Source of the DNA: Prevotellaceae bacterium
GTDB lineage: Bacteria > Bacteroidota > Bacteroidia > Bacteroidales > UBA932
Length of the DNA: 34,444 nt
Reading direction: 5' to 3'
Assembly (NCBI GenBank): GCA_031263185.1
Contig: JAISGH010000152.1
Location: 1-34,444 of the forward strand
Shown piece by piece: positions 1-6,143 of this stretch (within the stretch, counting starts at the first letter, position 1; each line of letters opens with the position of its first letter). The notes under the pieces were generated by a model, which saw only the letters and a list, made by a program, of their open reading frames with translations, was not told the DNA's origin and searched no databases. The translations under genes were made by a program, and so were the position numbers.

Positions 1-120
1 AATGATAACATCAAGATTATAAAAATCTACCTGATAAATTTTTCCGTCTGTAGCAGTATATGCAAATTTTGCATATACTGAATTTCGGTCTAATTCACCT
101 TCTTTGAAAATGTTGTTAAT
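1..120 (-). pseudogene. RhuM-family protein, internal fragment (truncated at the window edge and at its 5' end)
   Basis: On the minus strand an open frame reads INNIFKEGELDRNS, then YTATDGKIYQ and FYNLDVII. This is the conserved N-terminal region of RhuM-family (virulence RhuM / Fic-like) proteins. The frame has no start codon: an in-frame TAA sits at 121-123, just upstream of the conserved stretch, and the sequence beyond it no longer looks like RhuM. The 3' part runs off the window at base 1. What is seen is therefore a 5'-truncated gene, abutted at about 110-120 by a restriction-methylase remnant on the other strand. RhuM genes are common in mobile and defence islands of Bacteroidetes; their biochemical role is poorly defined. 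Family assignment is from memory of the motif FKEGEL...YNLDVII. Confidence 0.6.
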
Positions 121-292
121 TTATGCAGGTGGTGGTTTAGGTGAAGACGGTTACAGGTACAAGAAAAAATTTTTAGAAAATATGCCTGTTCCAGTACCGG
201 CTGAAAATATTAATTTAGAAAATATTGAAGCAACAATGTATGAATTGTATCAACTTACAGAAGAAGAAATCAAATTTATCGAGCTTCAATAG
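112..292 (+). pseudogene. C-terminal remnant of a TaqI/Eco57I-like restriction-methylase
   Basis: The 60-residue frame contains GYRYKKKFLENMPVP and ends MYELYQLTEEEIKFIE. This is the typical C-terminus of the specificity domain of TaqI/Eco57I-like single-chain restriction-modification enzymes: the K-rich LENLPIP segment, then a YELYxLTEEE helix. Only this tail is present, whereas whole proteins of the family are many hundreds of residues long. The available starts at 104 (TTG) and 110 (ATG) lie in sequence that is antisense to the RhuM fragment, so this is a stub rather than a small gene. Its stop codon (290-292) directly abuts the hepT stop on the opposite strand, with no spacer. Confidence 0.6.
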
Positions 293-628
293 TTAGGAAT
301 TATTTGTAAGTTTTTCTTTCAGTGGAATTAAATCTTCCTTGATGGTTTGCCATATAATATGATTTTGCACGGTGTAATAGCCATGAACGAGAAAATTTCT
401 CATCCCAATAATTTCGCCCCAATTAACAGATGGTTTCGCTTCCCGATATTCTTTTGTGAGTAAATTTGCCGCTTCACCTATAATAACAAAATTATGAAAC
501 ACAGCATGGCGCAACATAACGTTGGAGCTAAATTCTTCGCAGCTGCGTTCTTCCGTAAAGTTCAGAATATTTTCAATTGCTTCGAGGATATGCTTTATTC
601 GTTCTCTATCCCGTTCAGGATTTCTCAT
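293..628 (-). CDS. hepT: HepT-like toxin (DUF86, HEPN-family RNase)
   Basis: A 111-residue protein of the HepT/DUF86 family, the toxin half of MntA-HepT systems. It carries the HEPN catalytic motif R-x4-H-x-Y as RNFLVHGY at about residues 77-84. In characterised members this motif forms the RNase active site, and its tyrosine is the residue AMPylated by the cognate antitoxin. Length and all-helical composition fit the family. The start ATG overlaps the end of the nucleotidyltransferase gene by 14 bp, which implies translational coupling with the antitoxin made first. The catalytic motif is intact and the frame is unbroken, so the pair could be functional even though both flanking genes on its downstream side are fragments. 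Family identity is seen in the sequence; RNase activity is known for homologues only. Confidence 0.88.
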   Translation of the reverse strand: MRNPERDRERIKHILEAIENILNFTEERSCEEFSSNVMLRHAVFHNFVIIGEAANLLTKEYREAKPSVNWGEIIGMRNFLVHGYYTVQNHIIWQTIKEDLIPLKEKLTNNS

Positions 629-908
629 AAATCAATACTTTATCTTTTTCGGCGGTTTCAAGTGCAAACGATTGCAACATCCCTTCTTCAACCAAATCCA
701 CTTTTCTGCCTGTAATTTGCTCTAAATTATAAACAATGCCTCCATAACGAAAAAGTGTGATTTTCCCGTTAAGGATGAAACGTACCAGCATATCAATGTC
801 GCTTTGGCTATCTTCTTCATTTCGGGCAAAAGAACCAAACAGCCAAGCCTTTTCCACAGGAGACTTGTCTAATACGGTAATAATATCATTCAACATTTTA
901 GAGTCCAT
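615..908 (-). CDS. mntA: MntA-like nucleotidyltransferase antitoxin
   Basis: A 97-residue minimal nucleotidyltransferase. Motifs seen: GSFAR at about 25-29, the metal-binding pair DID at 37-39, and a third acidic residue in KVDLV at about 71, which together form the complete Pol-beta-type active site. In studied MntA-HepT pairs this enzyme adds AMP groups to the toxin tyrosine and so silences it. The ORF track starts at 962, but the ATG at 908 (MDSKMLNDII) gives a normal family length; the extra 18 residues of the longer form are low complexity and lack family character. The gene precedes hepT on the minus strand and overlaps it. No recognisable promoter was assigned upstream. Confidence 0.85.
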   Translation of the reverse strand: MDSKMLNDIITVLDKSPVEKAWLFGSFARNEEDSQSDIDMLVRFILNGKITLFRYGGIVYNLEQITGRKVDLVEEGMLQSFALETAEKDKVLIYEKS

Positions 909-1090
909 GCCACAATGCTCTTTTTCGCTCGCAAAAGTACAAAATTGTTTTTTAATCAACAAAACCTTAAAGGTGCTGTTTTACAGCCTGATATTGCTCG
1001 ATGTCTATTTCAAGGCTTGGAAAGGTTGTAATCAAGTATAAATCAGCAAATTCATAACCATATCTTTTTATATCTCTGCCACGCAAAATA

Positions 1091-1210
1091 GGAGGAAATA
1101 CAAATTGATTGATTATATATTGCCGTCAGCTTTAGCTGACGGATAATGGAGGAAATACAAATTGATTGATTATATATTGCCGTCAGCTAAAGCTGACGGA
1201 TAATGGAGGA
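1091..1210. repeat. 57-bp tandem repeat (two full copies plus 6 bp) with mirror-image hairpins
   Basis: Unit 1091-1147 repeats at 1148-1204, and a third copy begins (GGAGGA, 1205-1210). Each unit contains a 20-bp hairpin with a 9-bp stem and a 2-nt loop: CCGTCAGCT-TT-AGCTGACGG at 1123-1142 and CCGTCAGCT-AA-AGCTGACGG at 1180-1199. Outside the loop the units are identical, and the loops are reverse complements, as if the hairpin had inverted in one copy. Neither hairpin is followed by a T-tract, so a terminator role is not favoured. Confidence 0.9.
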
Positions 1211-1323
1211 ATTTTGCAATCACTTTTTGGATGGTTTCCGGCCATTCTTCCGTTTTTGCATCCGACAGATTACCGGGGTCTAATGAAGTAATGAGGTTGG
1301 AGAAAATTCCATTTAACTATTTA

Positions 1324-1370
1324 CTACTGAGGTTGTTTTGTTAGACAAATCAGGTGAAAATGAGGTTGCC
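1324..1370 (+). repeat. Dispersed repeat, copy 1 (partner at 15650-15692, inverted)
   Basis: The core CTACTGAGGTTGTTTTGTTA continues as AGAcAAATCAGGTgAaAATGAGGTT. It matches the reverse complement of 15650-15692 with only a few substitutions, and weaker similarity extends roughly 40 bp upstream in both copies (TAATGArGTAATGrGGTTG). The two copies lie about 14 kb apart in opposite orientation, each in a patch of gene debris. Translated, the core could read TEVVLLDKSG in both, but no start codon is present in either, so it may be non-coding. Confidence 0.75.
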
Positions 1371-1421
1371 TTTTAAGTTGATTTCGGTGCCGCATTGTCG
1401 AAGTCAGGAAAATCTCATCAA

Positions 1422-4043
1422 TCATACAAAAGAAGCTTCTTTACTGCTACTGTCAGTAATTTGCACATTCTCTATTCTTCCATAAGCAACCAAATCGTCT
1501 TGCAGCAATTGATATATTTGTAAGCTTTCGCTGCCTATCTCCAAATTAATTTTTGGTATATTCGATGAGTAAGAAAGGTTGTTGAGCGCCTTATACCTTT
1601 TAATGTCGTTTAGTAATGACAATGCGAGCTTATACGATTGGCTGTAGTCAGGTGTTTTGATTGCTTCTAAATCGCTTACCGTTGGAAAGCTTGATAAATG
1701 AATGCTTTTCTCATTTTTTTCAGCGGCAAAGCTCCAGGACCAAATTTCTTCCGTAATGTACGGCAAAAACGGAGCAAATAGCTTCAATATTACTTCTAAC
1801 CCTATTCTTAGCGTAGTAATTGCCGAATTTCTTTGCTGAGCATTTGAATTTTCTACCGCAGCTCTCTTTTTTACCAATTCAATATAGCTATCGGTAAAAA
1901 TATTCCAGAAAAATGTTTCGGCTTCTTGAAGCGCAGAAGCATGGTCAAAGCCATCCAAGTACTTGGACACTCTCAAAACAAGCCCTCTCAGCTCTTGAAT
2001 AAATGCTTTATCCAGCTCGTTTACTATTTCGGCGGACTGTCCTTCGTGCGCCAGTACAAATTTTGCGGCATTGAAAAGCTTGGTGACTAACCGAGCGCCA
2101 TTCTTCATTACATTAATATCAAACGCCGTATCAACGCCTAACTTGGCTTTTGCTGCCCAATATCGCACGCCGTCTGCGGTGTAGTGGTCCATCCAAATTT
2201 CGGGAGTTTCGACGTTACCTTTGCTCTTGGACATTTTTTTTCTATCCGGGTCTAAAATCCAACCGGAAATCAGCACTCTTTCCCAAGGGATTGTATTTTC
2301 GTGCAGGTGTGCTTTTACGATAGTGTAAAAAGCCCATGTGCGTATAATTTCGTGAGATTGAGGGCGGATTGTTGCAGGGAATAATTTTTTGTGCCTGTTT
2401 TCGTCAAAAATCCATTTTGAATTTAGCTGCGGGGTCAACGAGCTTGTAAACCAAGTGTCAAAAACATCGGGTTCGCTCGTAAAACCGCCATTTTTGTCTC
2501 TTTGCGAAGCTTGGTAGCCTGCAGGAGTATCAATTGTGGGGTCAATTGGTAGCCGGTCCGCTGCCGGCAGTATGGGTTGCTCAAAAAGAATTGCGCCATT
2601 GTCGTCTATGGGATACCAAACAGGAATGGGTACTCCAAAGTACCGCTGCCTGCTAATATTCCAGTCAAATGCTAAATTTTTAGTCCACTCTTCAAATCTA
2701 ATTTTGGCAAAATGAGGTTCCCATGCTATTTGCTCTCCTTTTTGCAGCAGCTCTTCCTTTTTGTCTAAGATTTTGACAAACCACTGGCGGCTTGGAATAA
2801 ATTCTATTGGTTTATCTCCTTTTTCGTAGTACTTTACCATTCGCTCCAATTTGGCCGGCTCGCTCTGTAAGGCATAAAGATGCTGCCAGCTTGGCTTATC
2901 GCTTTTGAGCATTTCAAGCATTTCCTTTTTTGCAGAAAATATAGTTTTGCCTTGCAATCTGCTATAGCACTCATTTGCCTTTGCCGAATCGATAGACTCC
3001 CAGCCTTTTTCTCCAAACCGAATGGCTTGGAAACGTCCGTTAAATCCTAAAACCTGGCGAAGCAAAAGATTATTTTCTCTCCACCAGGTAACGTCTGTAA
3101 CATCTCCAAACGTACATATCATTACTATTCCTGTTCCCTTTTCTACATCAACCAGGTCGCTGGTTATTACCGGAACTTTAACTCCAAAAAGAGGGGTAAT
3201 AAGAGTTTTCCCCCGTAAGTGTTCGTAGCGCTTGTCCGAAGGGTTAACAACAACGCCCACGCAAGCAGGTATCAGCTCCGGTCGGGTGGTAGCGATCTCA
3301 ACGGTTTCGTTTAAAGCTTCGGTAAAAAACAGTATTCTGAACATTTCTCCGGCAAGCATCCTGTCTTCAATTTCAGCTTGGGCAATGGATGTTTGAAAAT
3401 CAACGTCCCACATGATAGGCGCATTCGACATGTACAGATGGCCTTTACTGTAAAGGTCTATAAAGCTATACTGGGCAATTTTTCGAGAGTTAACATCAAT
3501 TGTCGAATATTCTTCTTTCCAATCAATTGACAACCCCAATCTTTGCCACAGCTGCTTGTAAATTTTTTCATCCTCACGCGCTAATAAGCTGCACAATTCG
3601 ATGAAGTTTTGCCTGCAAATATTTAGAGGATTGCCATTTTTATCAGGGGTAAAGTTTTCTATAAAGTTTTCTATAAAGTGTGCGTTTTTATCACAATGCA
3701 CATTGTAGTAATTCTGTACCCTTCGCTCGGTAGGTAATCCATTGTCATCCCAGCCCATAGGGTAGTATATATTCTTCCCTTTCATTCGATTGTACCTTGC
3801 GATAAAATCGGTATGCGAGTAGCTGAAAACGTGACCAATATGCAAAGATCCCGATACCGTAGGAGGTGGAGTATCTACAATGAATGTGTCTTCGTGCAGC
3901 TTATCGGGATTATAAGCAGGGTTATAAGCAGGGTTATAAGCATAGATGTTATTCTCTTCCCAAAACTTAGCCCACTGTTTTTCTTTGCCTGCACTGTCAA
4001 AATGCTTGGGCATTTTTTCCACATCAATTTTATTAAAATTCAT
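1422..4043 (-). CDS. valS: Valyl-tRNA synthetase
   Basis: Class I aminoacyl-tRNA synthetase of 873 residues that charges tRNA-Val in the cytoplasm. The HIGH signature appears as GSLHIGH near residue 69, followed by YPMGWDDNGLPTERRVQ. The CP1 editing domain is marked by ATTRPELIPACVGV and GTGIVMICTFGD, and the second catalytic loop by KMSKSKGN; the helical anticodon-binding domain follows. The PPPTVSGSLHIGH...GWDDNGLPTERRVQ form differs from the usual Bacteroidetes ValS (PPPNVTGxLHMGH) and resembles the divergent valS type known from Rickettsia-like and other lineages, so horizontal origin is likely. Two 12-bp in-frame tandem duplications are visible: YNPA repeats near the N-terminus (about 3909-3943) and IENFIENF (about 3654-3679). 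The gene is AT-richer than the following core genes. Confidence 0.95.
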   Translation of the reverse strand: MNFNKIDVEKMPKHFDSAGKEKQWAKFWEENNIYAYNPAYNPAYNPDKLHEDTFIVDTPPPTVSGSLHIGHVFSYSHTDFIARYNRMKGKNIYYPMGWDDNGLPTERRVQNYYNVHCDKNAHFIENFIENFTPDKNGNPLNICRQNFIELCSLLAREDEKIYKQLWQRLGLSIDWKEEYSTIDVNSRKIAQYSFIDLYSKGHLYMSNAPIMWDVDFQTSIAQAEIEDRMLAGEMFRILFFTEALNETVEIATTRPELIPACVGVVVNPSDKRYEHLRGKTLITPLFGVKVPVITSDLVDVEKGTGIVMICTFGDVTDVTWWRENNLLLRQVLGFNGRFQAIRFGEKGWESIDSAKANECYSRLQGKTIFSAKKEMLEMLKSDKPSWQHLYALQSEPAKLERMVKYYEKGDKPIEFIPSRQWFVKILDKKEELLQKGEQIAWEPHFAKIRFEEWTKNLAFDWNISRQRYFGVPIPVWYPIDDNGAILFEQPILPAADRLPIDPTIDTPAGYQASQRDKNGGFTSEPDVFDTWFTSSLTPQLNSKWIFDENRHKKLFPATIRPQSHEIIRTWAFYTIVKAHLHENTIPWERVLISGWILDPDRKKMSKSKGNVETPEIWMDHYTADGVRYWAAKAKLGVDTAFDINVMKNGARLVTKLFNAAKFVLAHEGQSAEIVNELDKAFIQELRGLVLRVSKYLDGFDHASALQEAETFFWNIFTDSYIELVKKRAAVENSNAQQRNSAITTLRIGLEVILKLFAPFLPYITEEIWSWSFAAEKNEKSIHLSSFPTVSDLEAIKTPDYSQSYKLALSLLNDIKRYKALNNLSYSSNIPKINLEIGSESLQIYQLLQDDLVAYGRIENVQITDSSSKEASFV

Positions 4044-4102
4044 AATGCTTTTTATATTTTTTTAATTATTAATATTTATTACTTCGGGTTGCAGCATTAC
4101 TT

Positions 4103-4130
4103 GTAGAGACGGGGCGCGCCCCGTCTCTAC
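4103..4130. repeat. 28-bp perfect palindrome (GTAGAGACG type)
   Basis: GTAGAGACGGGG-CGCG-CCCCGTCTCTAC is its own reverse complement over 28 bp. It begins one base after the nadC stop codon on the minus strand. GTAGAGACG-bounded palindromes are a familiar dispersed intergenic repeat in many bacterial genomes. It could fold as a hairpin in the nadC transcript and act as a 3' stabiliser or weak terminator, but no T-tract follows. Confidence 0.85.
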
Positions 4131-4988
4131 TCAGCCGTTCACTGCCTTCAGGCTCAAATCCAAGCTTTTGATTTGGTGGGTGAGCGCGCCTACCGATATG
4201 TAGTCCACGCCGCACTCGGCGTACTGGCGCAGCGTTGCGAGCGTAATCCCCCCCGACGATTCCACCTCATACCGTCCGCCTATCAGCTCCACCGCCGCTT
4301 TGGTGTCCGGCAGCGAGAAGTTATCGAGCATAATTCTATCAACTCCTCCCAGCGCCAGCACCTTTTCAACGTCGGCCAGCGAGCGCGCTTCTACCTCTAT
4401 TGGCAGCGAGCGGCCTGTTTTTTTCAGGTATGCCTGCACGTTTTTTATGGCCTGCTCAACGCCGCCCGAAAAGTCCACATGGTTGTCCTTTATTAAAATC
4501 ATATCGTGCAGGCCCATGCGGTGGTTGCTTCCGCCGCCCAGCGCTACCGCCATTTTTTCGAGCACGCGCATTCCGGGCGTTGTTTTGCGGGTGTCAATCA
4601 CCTTCGTTTTAAGCCCGCTGAGCGCGGCGGCGTAAGCGGCGGTTTGCGTGGCTATGCCGCTCAGGCGCTGCATAAAGTTAAGCGCCAGCCGCTCGGCTTG
4701 CAGCAGCGAAATAATTTTTCCCGTAACGTAAAAAATAACATCGCCGGGCTTGATTTGCGCTCCGTCGGCAATGAGCTGCTCCAAAGCGACGCTGCTGTCC
4801 AGCTTCTGGAAAATTCGTCGGGCTACCTCCACGCCGGCTGCTACGCCGGCCTGCTTGACCAGCAGCTGCATTTTGCCCGTAGCGTCGGGCGGGATACAGG
4901 CAAGGGAGGTATGGTCGCCGTCGCCCACGTCTTCGCGTATGGCGAGGTCTATAATGTCGTCGGTAAGGAGGGCGGTATCAATCTTCAT
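4131..4988 (-). CDS. nadC: Nicotinate-nucleotide pyrophosphorylase (quinolinate phosphoribosyltransferase)
   Basis: A 285-residue enzyme of de novo NAD synthesis that converts quinolinate and PRPP to nicotinate mononucleotide with release of CO2. Family signatures seen: the N-terminal DxGDGDHTSLACIP, LNFMQRLSGIAT, the DTRKTTPGMR active-site segment, GGGSNHRMGLHDMILIKDNH, and the C-terminal SSGGITLATLRQYAECGVDYISVGALTH. Length is normal and no residue looks missing. It overlaps the upstream DUF4783 gene by 11 bp on the same strand, so the two form an operon, an arrangement I know from other Bacteroidales. The stop is followed immediately by the 28-bp palindrome. Confidence 0.97.
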   Translation of the reverse strand: MKIDTALLTDDIIDLAIREDVGDGDHTSLACIPPDATGKMQLLVKQAGVAAGVEVARRIFQKLDSSVALEQLIADGAQIKPGDVIFYVTGKIISLLQAERLALNFMQRLSGIATQTAAYAAALSGLKTKVIDTRKTTPGMRVLEKMAVALGGGSNHRMGLHDMILIKDNHVDFSGGVEQAIKNVQAYLKKTGRSLPIEVEARSLADVEKVLALGGVDRIMLDNFSLPDTKAAVELIGGRYEVESSGGITLATLRQYAECGVDYISVGALTHQIKSLDLSLKAVNG

Positions 4989-5406
4989 AATCTATATAGA
5001 GTTGCTGTATATCGTAGCTGTTGGCGTCGTTTATGAGGAGAAAAACGGTAACGCGAAACCGTCCGCCGCCGGTAGTGAGCAGGCCAATGCCGTAGTGCTT
5101 GTTGGCTTTGCTCCCCACGTGCAGCATGGTAAAGTTTGCCGGCTTGTGCTGCAAAAAGAACTCCTTGACTGCTACGGTGGCCTGCTGAGCAGAGCATGTT
5201 TTTTCGGTGGCAAGAATTCGGAGGTTGACGGAAGGAGCGAAGTGTGCGGTCAGCTTGTTGTCGGCGTCGCCCGACTTCAGGCTGCCGGAGACCTCCTTAA
5301 AAATATCCAGCACGCTGTTAGGGTTAACGGCAGCAGCAGCGGCATCCGAGAACAAAAGCGCTGCCGCTGTAAAAATAACTCTTATATTTGTACTTGCTAT
5401 AGCTTT
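4978..5406 (-). CDS. DUF4783 domain secreted or periplasmic protein
   Basis: A small protein of about 142 residues with a signal peptide (VKAIASTNIRVIFTAAALLF, then SDAAAAA) and a compact domain that includes FKEVSGSLKSGDA, a central HFAPSVNLRI and a terminal FLLINDANSYDIQQLYIDYED. This matches the DUF4783 family found almost only in Bacteroidetes, commonly beside nadC. I chose the GTG at 5406. It gives a textbook signal peptide and lies downstream of a TAnnTTTG box (5446-5453), whereas the ATG at 5490 used by the ORF track lies upstream of that box. Function unknown; the fold resembles NTF2-like/lumazine-binding folds, which is only an impression. Confidence 0.8.
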   Translation of the reverse strand, partial: KAIASTNIRVIFTAAALLFSDAAAAAVNPNSVLDIFKEVSGSLKSGDADNKLTAHFAPSVNLRILATEKTCSAQQATVAVKEFFLQHKPANFTMLHVGSKANKHYGIGLLTTGGGRFRVTVFLLINDANSYDIQQLYIDYED

Positions 5407-5445
5407 CACAGAAATAAAAAGTATAATGCCCACATATGATGTACG

Positions 5446-5453
5446 CAAAGGTA
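5446..5453 (-). promoter_or_regulatory. Putative -7 promoter element (TACCTTTG) for DUF4783-nadC
   Basis: On the minus strand TACCTTTG matches the Bacteroidetes -7 consensus TAnnTTTG and lies about 40 bp upstream of the preferred GTG start. No TTTG was found about 20 bp further upstream, so the -33 element is weak or absent. Confidence 0.5.
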
Positions 5454-5517
5454 ATTTATTTTTTTGATAATTATATCGATTGGGGGGCAAAAAGGTTATA
5501 ATGTCGTTTTTTATGCA

Positions 5518-5988
5518 ATGAAAATAGCGTTACTGTTTACAGGAAAAACCGAGAAAGGCTACCTGCCTGCGGCGATAGCAGCATACGTGGAGCGCGCTGC
5601 GCGCTACGCGGCTGTGGAGGTAAAGGTCGTTCCCGAGCCAAAAAATGCAGGGAGCATGAGCGAGCGCGAGCAAAAAAGGCGCGAGGGCGAGCTTATCCTA
5701 TCGGCGGCAGGAGAGGGTGAGCTGCTGCTGCTCGACGAGCGGGGAAAAGAATTTTCGTCGGAAGAGTTTGCAGCTTTTTTGAGCAGAAAAATGCAGGGCA
5801 GCGCCAAGCTGCTAACCTTTGCATTCGGCGGACCATACGGATTTTCGGACGAAGTTTACCGGCGGGCGGATGGAAAAATTGCCCTTTCGCGCATGACATT
5901 TTCGCACCAAATGGCGCGGCTGTTTTTTGTGGAGCAGCTTTACCGCGCGTTCACCATTATCAAGGGAGAGCCTTACCACCACAGGTAG
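5518..5988 (+). CDS. rlmH: 23S rRNA (pseudouridine-1915 N3)-methyltransferase
   Basis: A SPOUT-class methyltransferase of 156 residues that methylates pseudouridine 1915 in helix 69 of 23S rRNA using SAM. Seen: the N-terminal MKIALLFTGKTEKGYL, LLLDERGKEFSSEEFA, the glycine-rich SAM-knot segment FAFGGPYGFSDEVY, and the typical end FFVEQLYRAFTIIKGEPYHHR. The C-terminal YHHR/YHH is a hallmark of the family. The start at 5518 (ATGAAAATAGCG) is chosen because the longer ORF from 5464 adds 18 residues without family character. It is transcribed divergently from DUF4783-nadC. Confidence 0.96.
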   Translation: MKIALLFTGKTEKGYLPAAIAAYVERAARYAAVEVKVVPEPKNAGSMSEREQKRREGELILSAAGEGELLLLDERGKEFSSEEFAAFLSRKMQGSAKLLTFAFGGPYGFSDEVYRRADGKIALSRMTFSHQMARLFFVEQLYRAFTIIKGEPYHHR

Positions 5989-6078
5989 CCGCTTCTCTTT
6001 TTCGTCGCTTTGCCGTTGAATTTGAAAAAATTAACCAAACTACAATCAGTAGCCTGCCGTAGTTGGCAGAATCCTGCG

Positions 6079-6086
6079 TACCTTTG
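6079..6086 (+). promoter_or_regulatory. Putative -7 promoter element (TACCTTTG) for the porW/sprE-like gene
   Basis: TACCTTTG fits TAnnTTTG and lies about 58 bp upstream of the GTG chosen as start of the next gene. It also argues against the TTG at 6063 as start, since that codon would be upstream of the promoter. No clear TTTG is seen at the -33 position. Confidence 0.45.
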
Positions 6087-6143
6087 GCTCTCTTCGGAGG
6101 GGTGCTGCAACGCTGCTTTCGAGAACTTATACAATTTGTTTTT

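Larger units (their letters stand above)
963..1421. other. Intergenic region between mntA and valS: repeats and a possible gene stub
   Basis: This 459-bp gap holds three things. First is the 57-bp tandem repeat. Second is a minus-strand open stretch (1170-1316) with no start, containing LITSLDPGNLSDAK and WPETIQKVIAKFLH, which reads like the C-terminus of an unidentified protein that now runs into the hairpin repeat before its stop. Third, at about 1282-1370, is a diverged copy of a sequence also present inverted at 15649-15740. I see no promoter, RNA gene or complete gene here. Confidence 0.55.

Noticed and set aside
1091-1210. CRISPR array
   Set aside because: Units are contiguous, with no unique spacers, and contain a palindrome each. 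The same applies to the array at 9018-9260. No cas genes are present.
1170-1316. Annotating LITSLDPGNLSDAK... as a gene
   Set aside because: There is no start codon, an in-frame stop lies just upstream, the last codons come from the hairpin repeat, and no family was recognised. It is described only within the intergenic entry.
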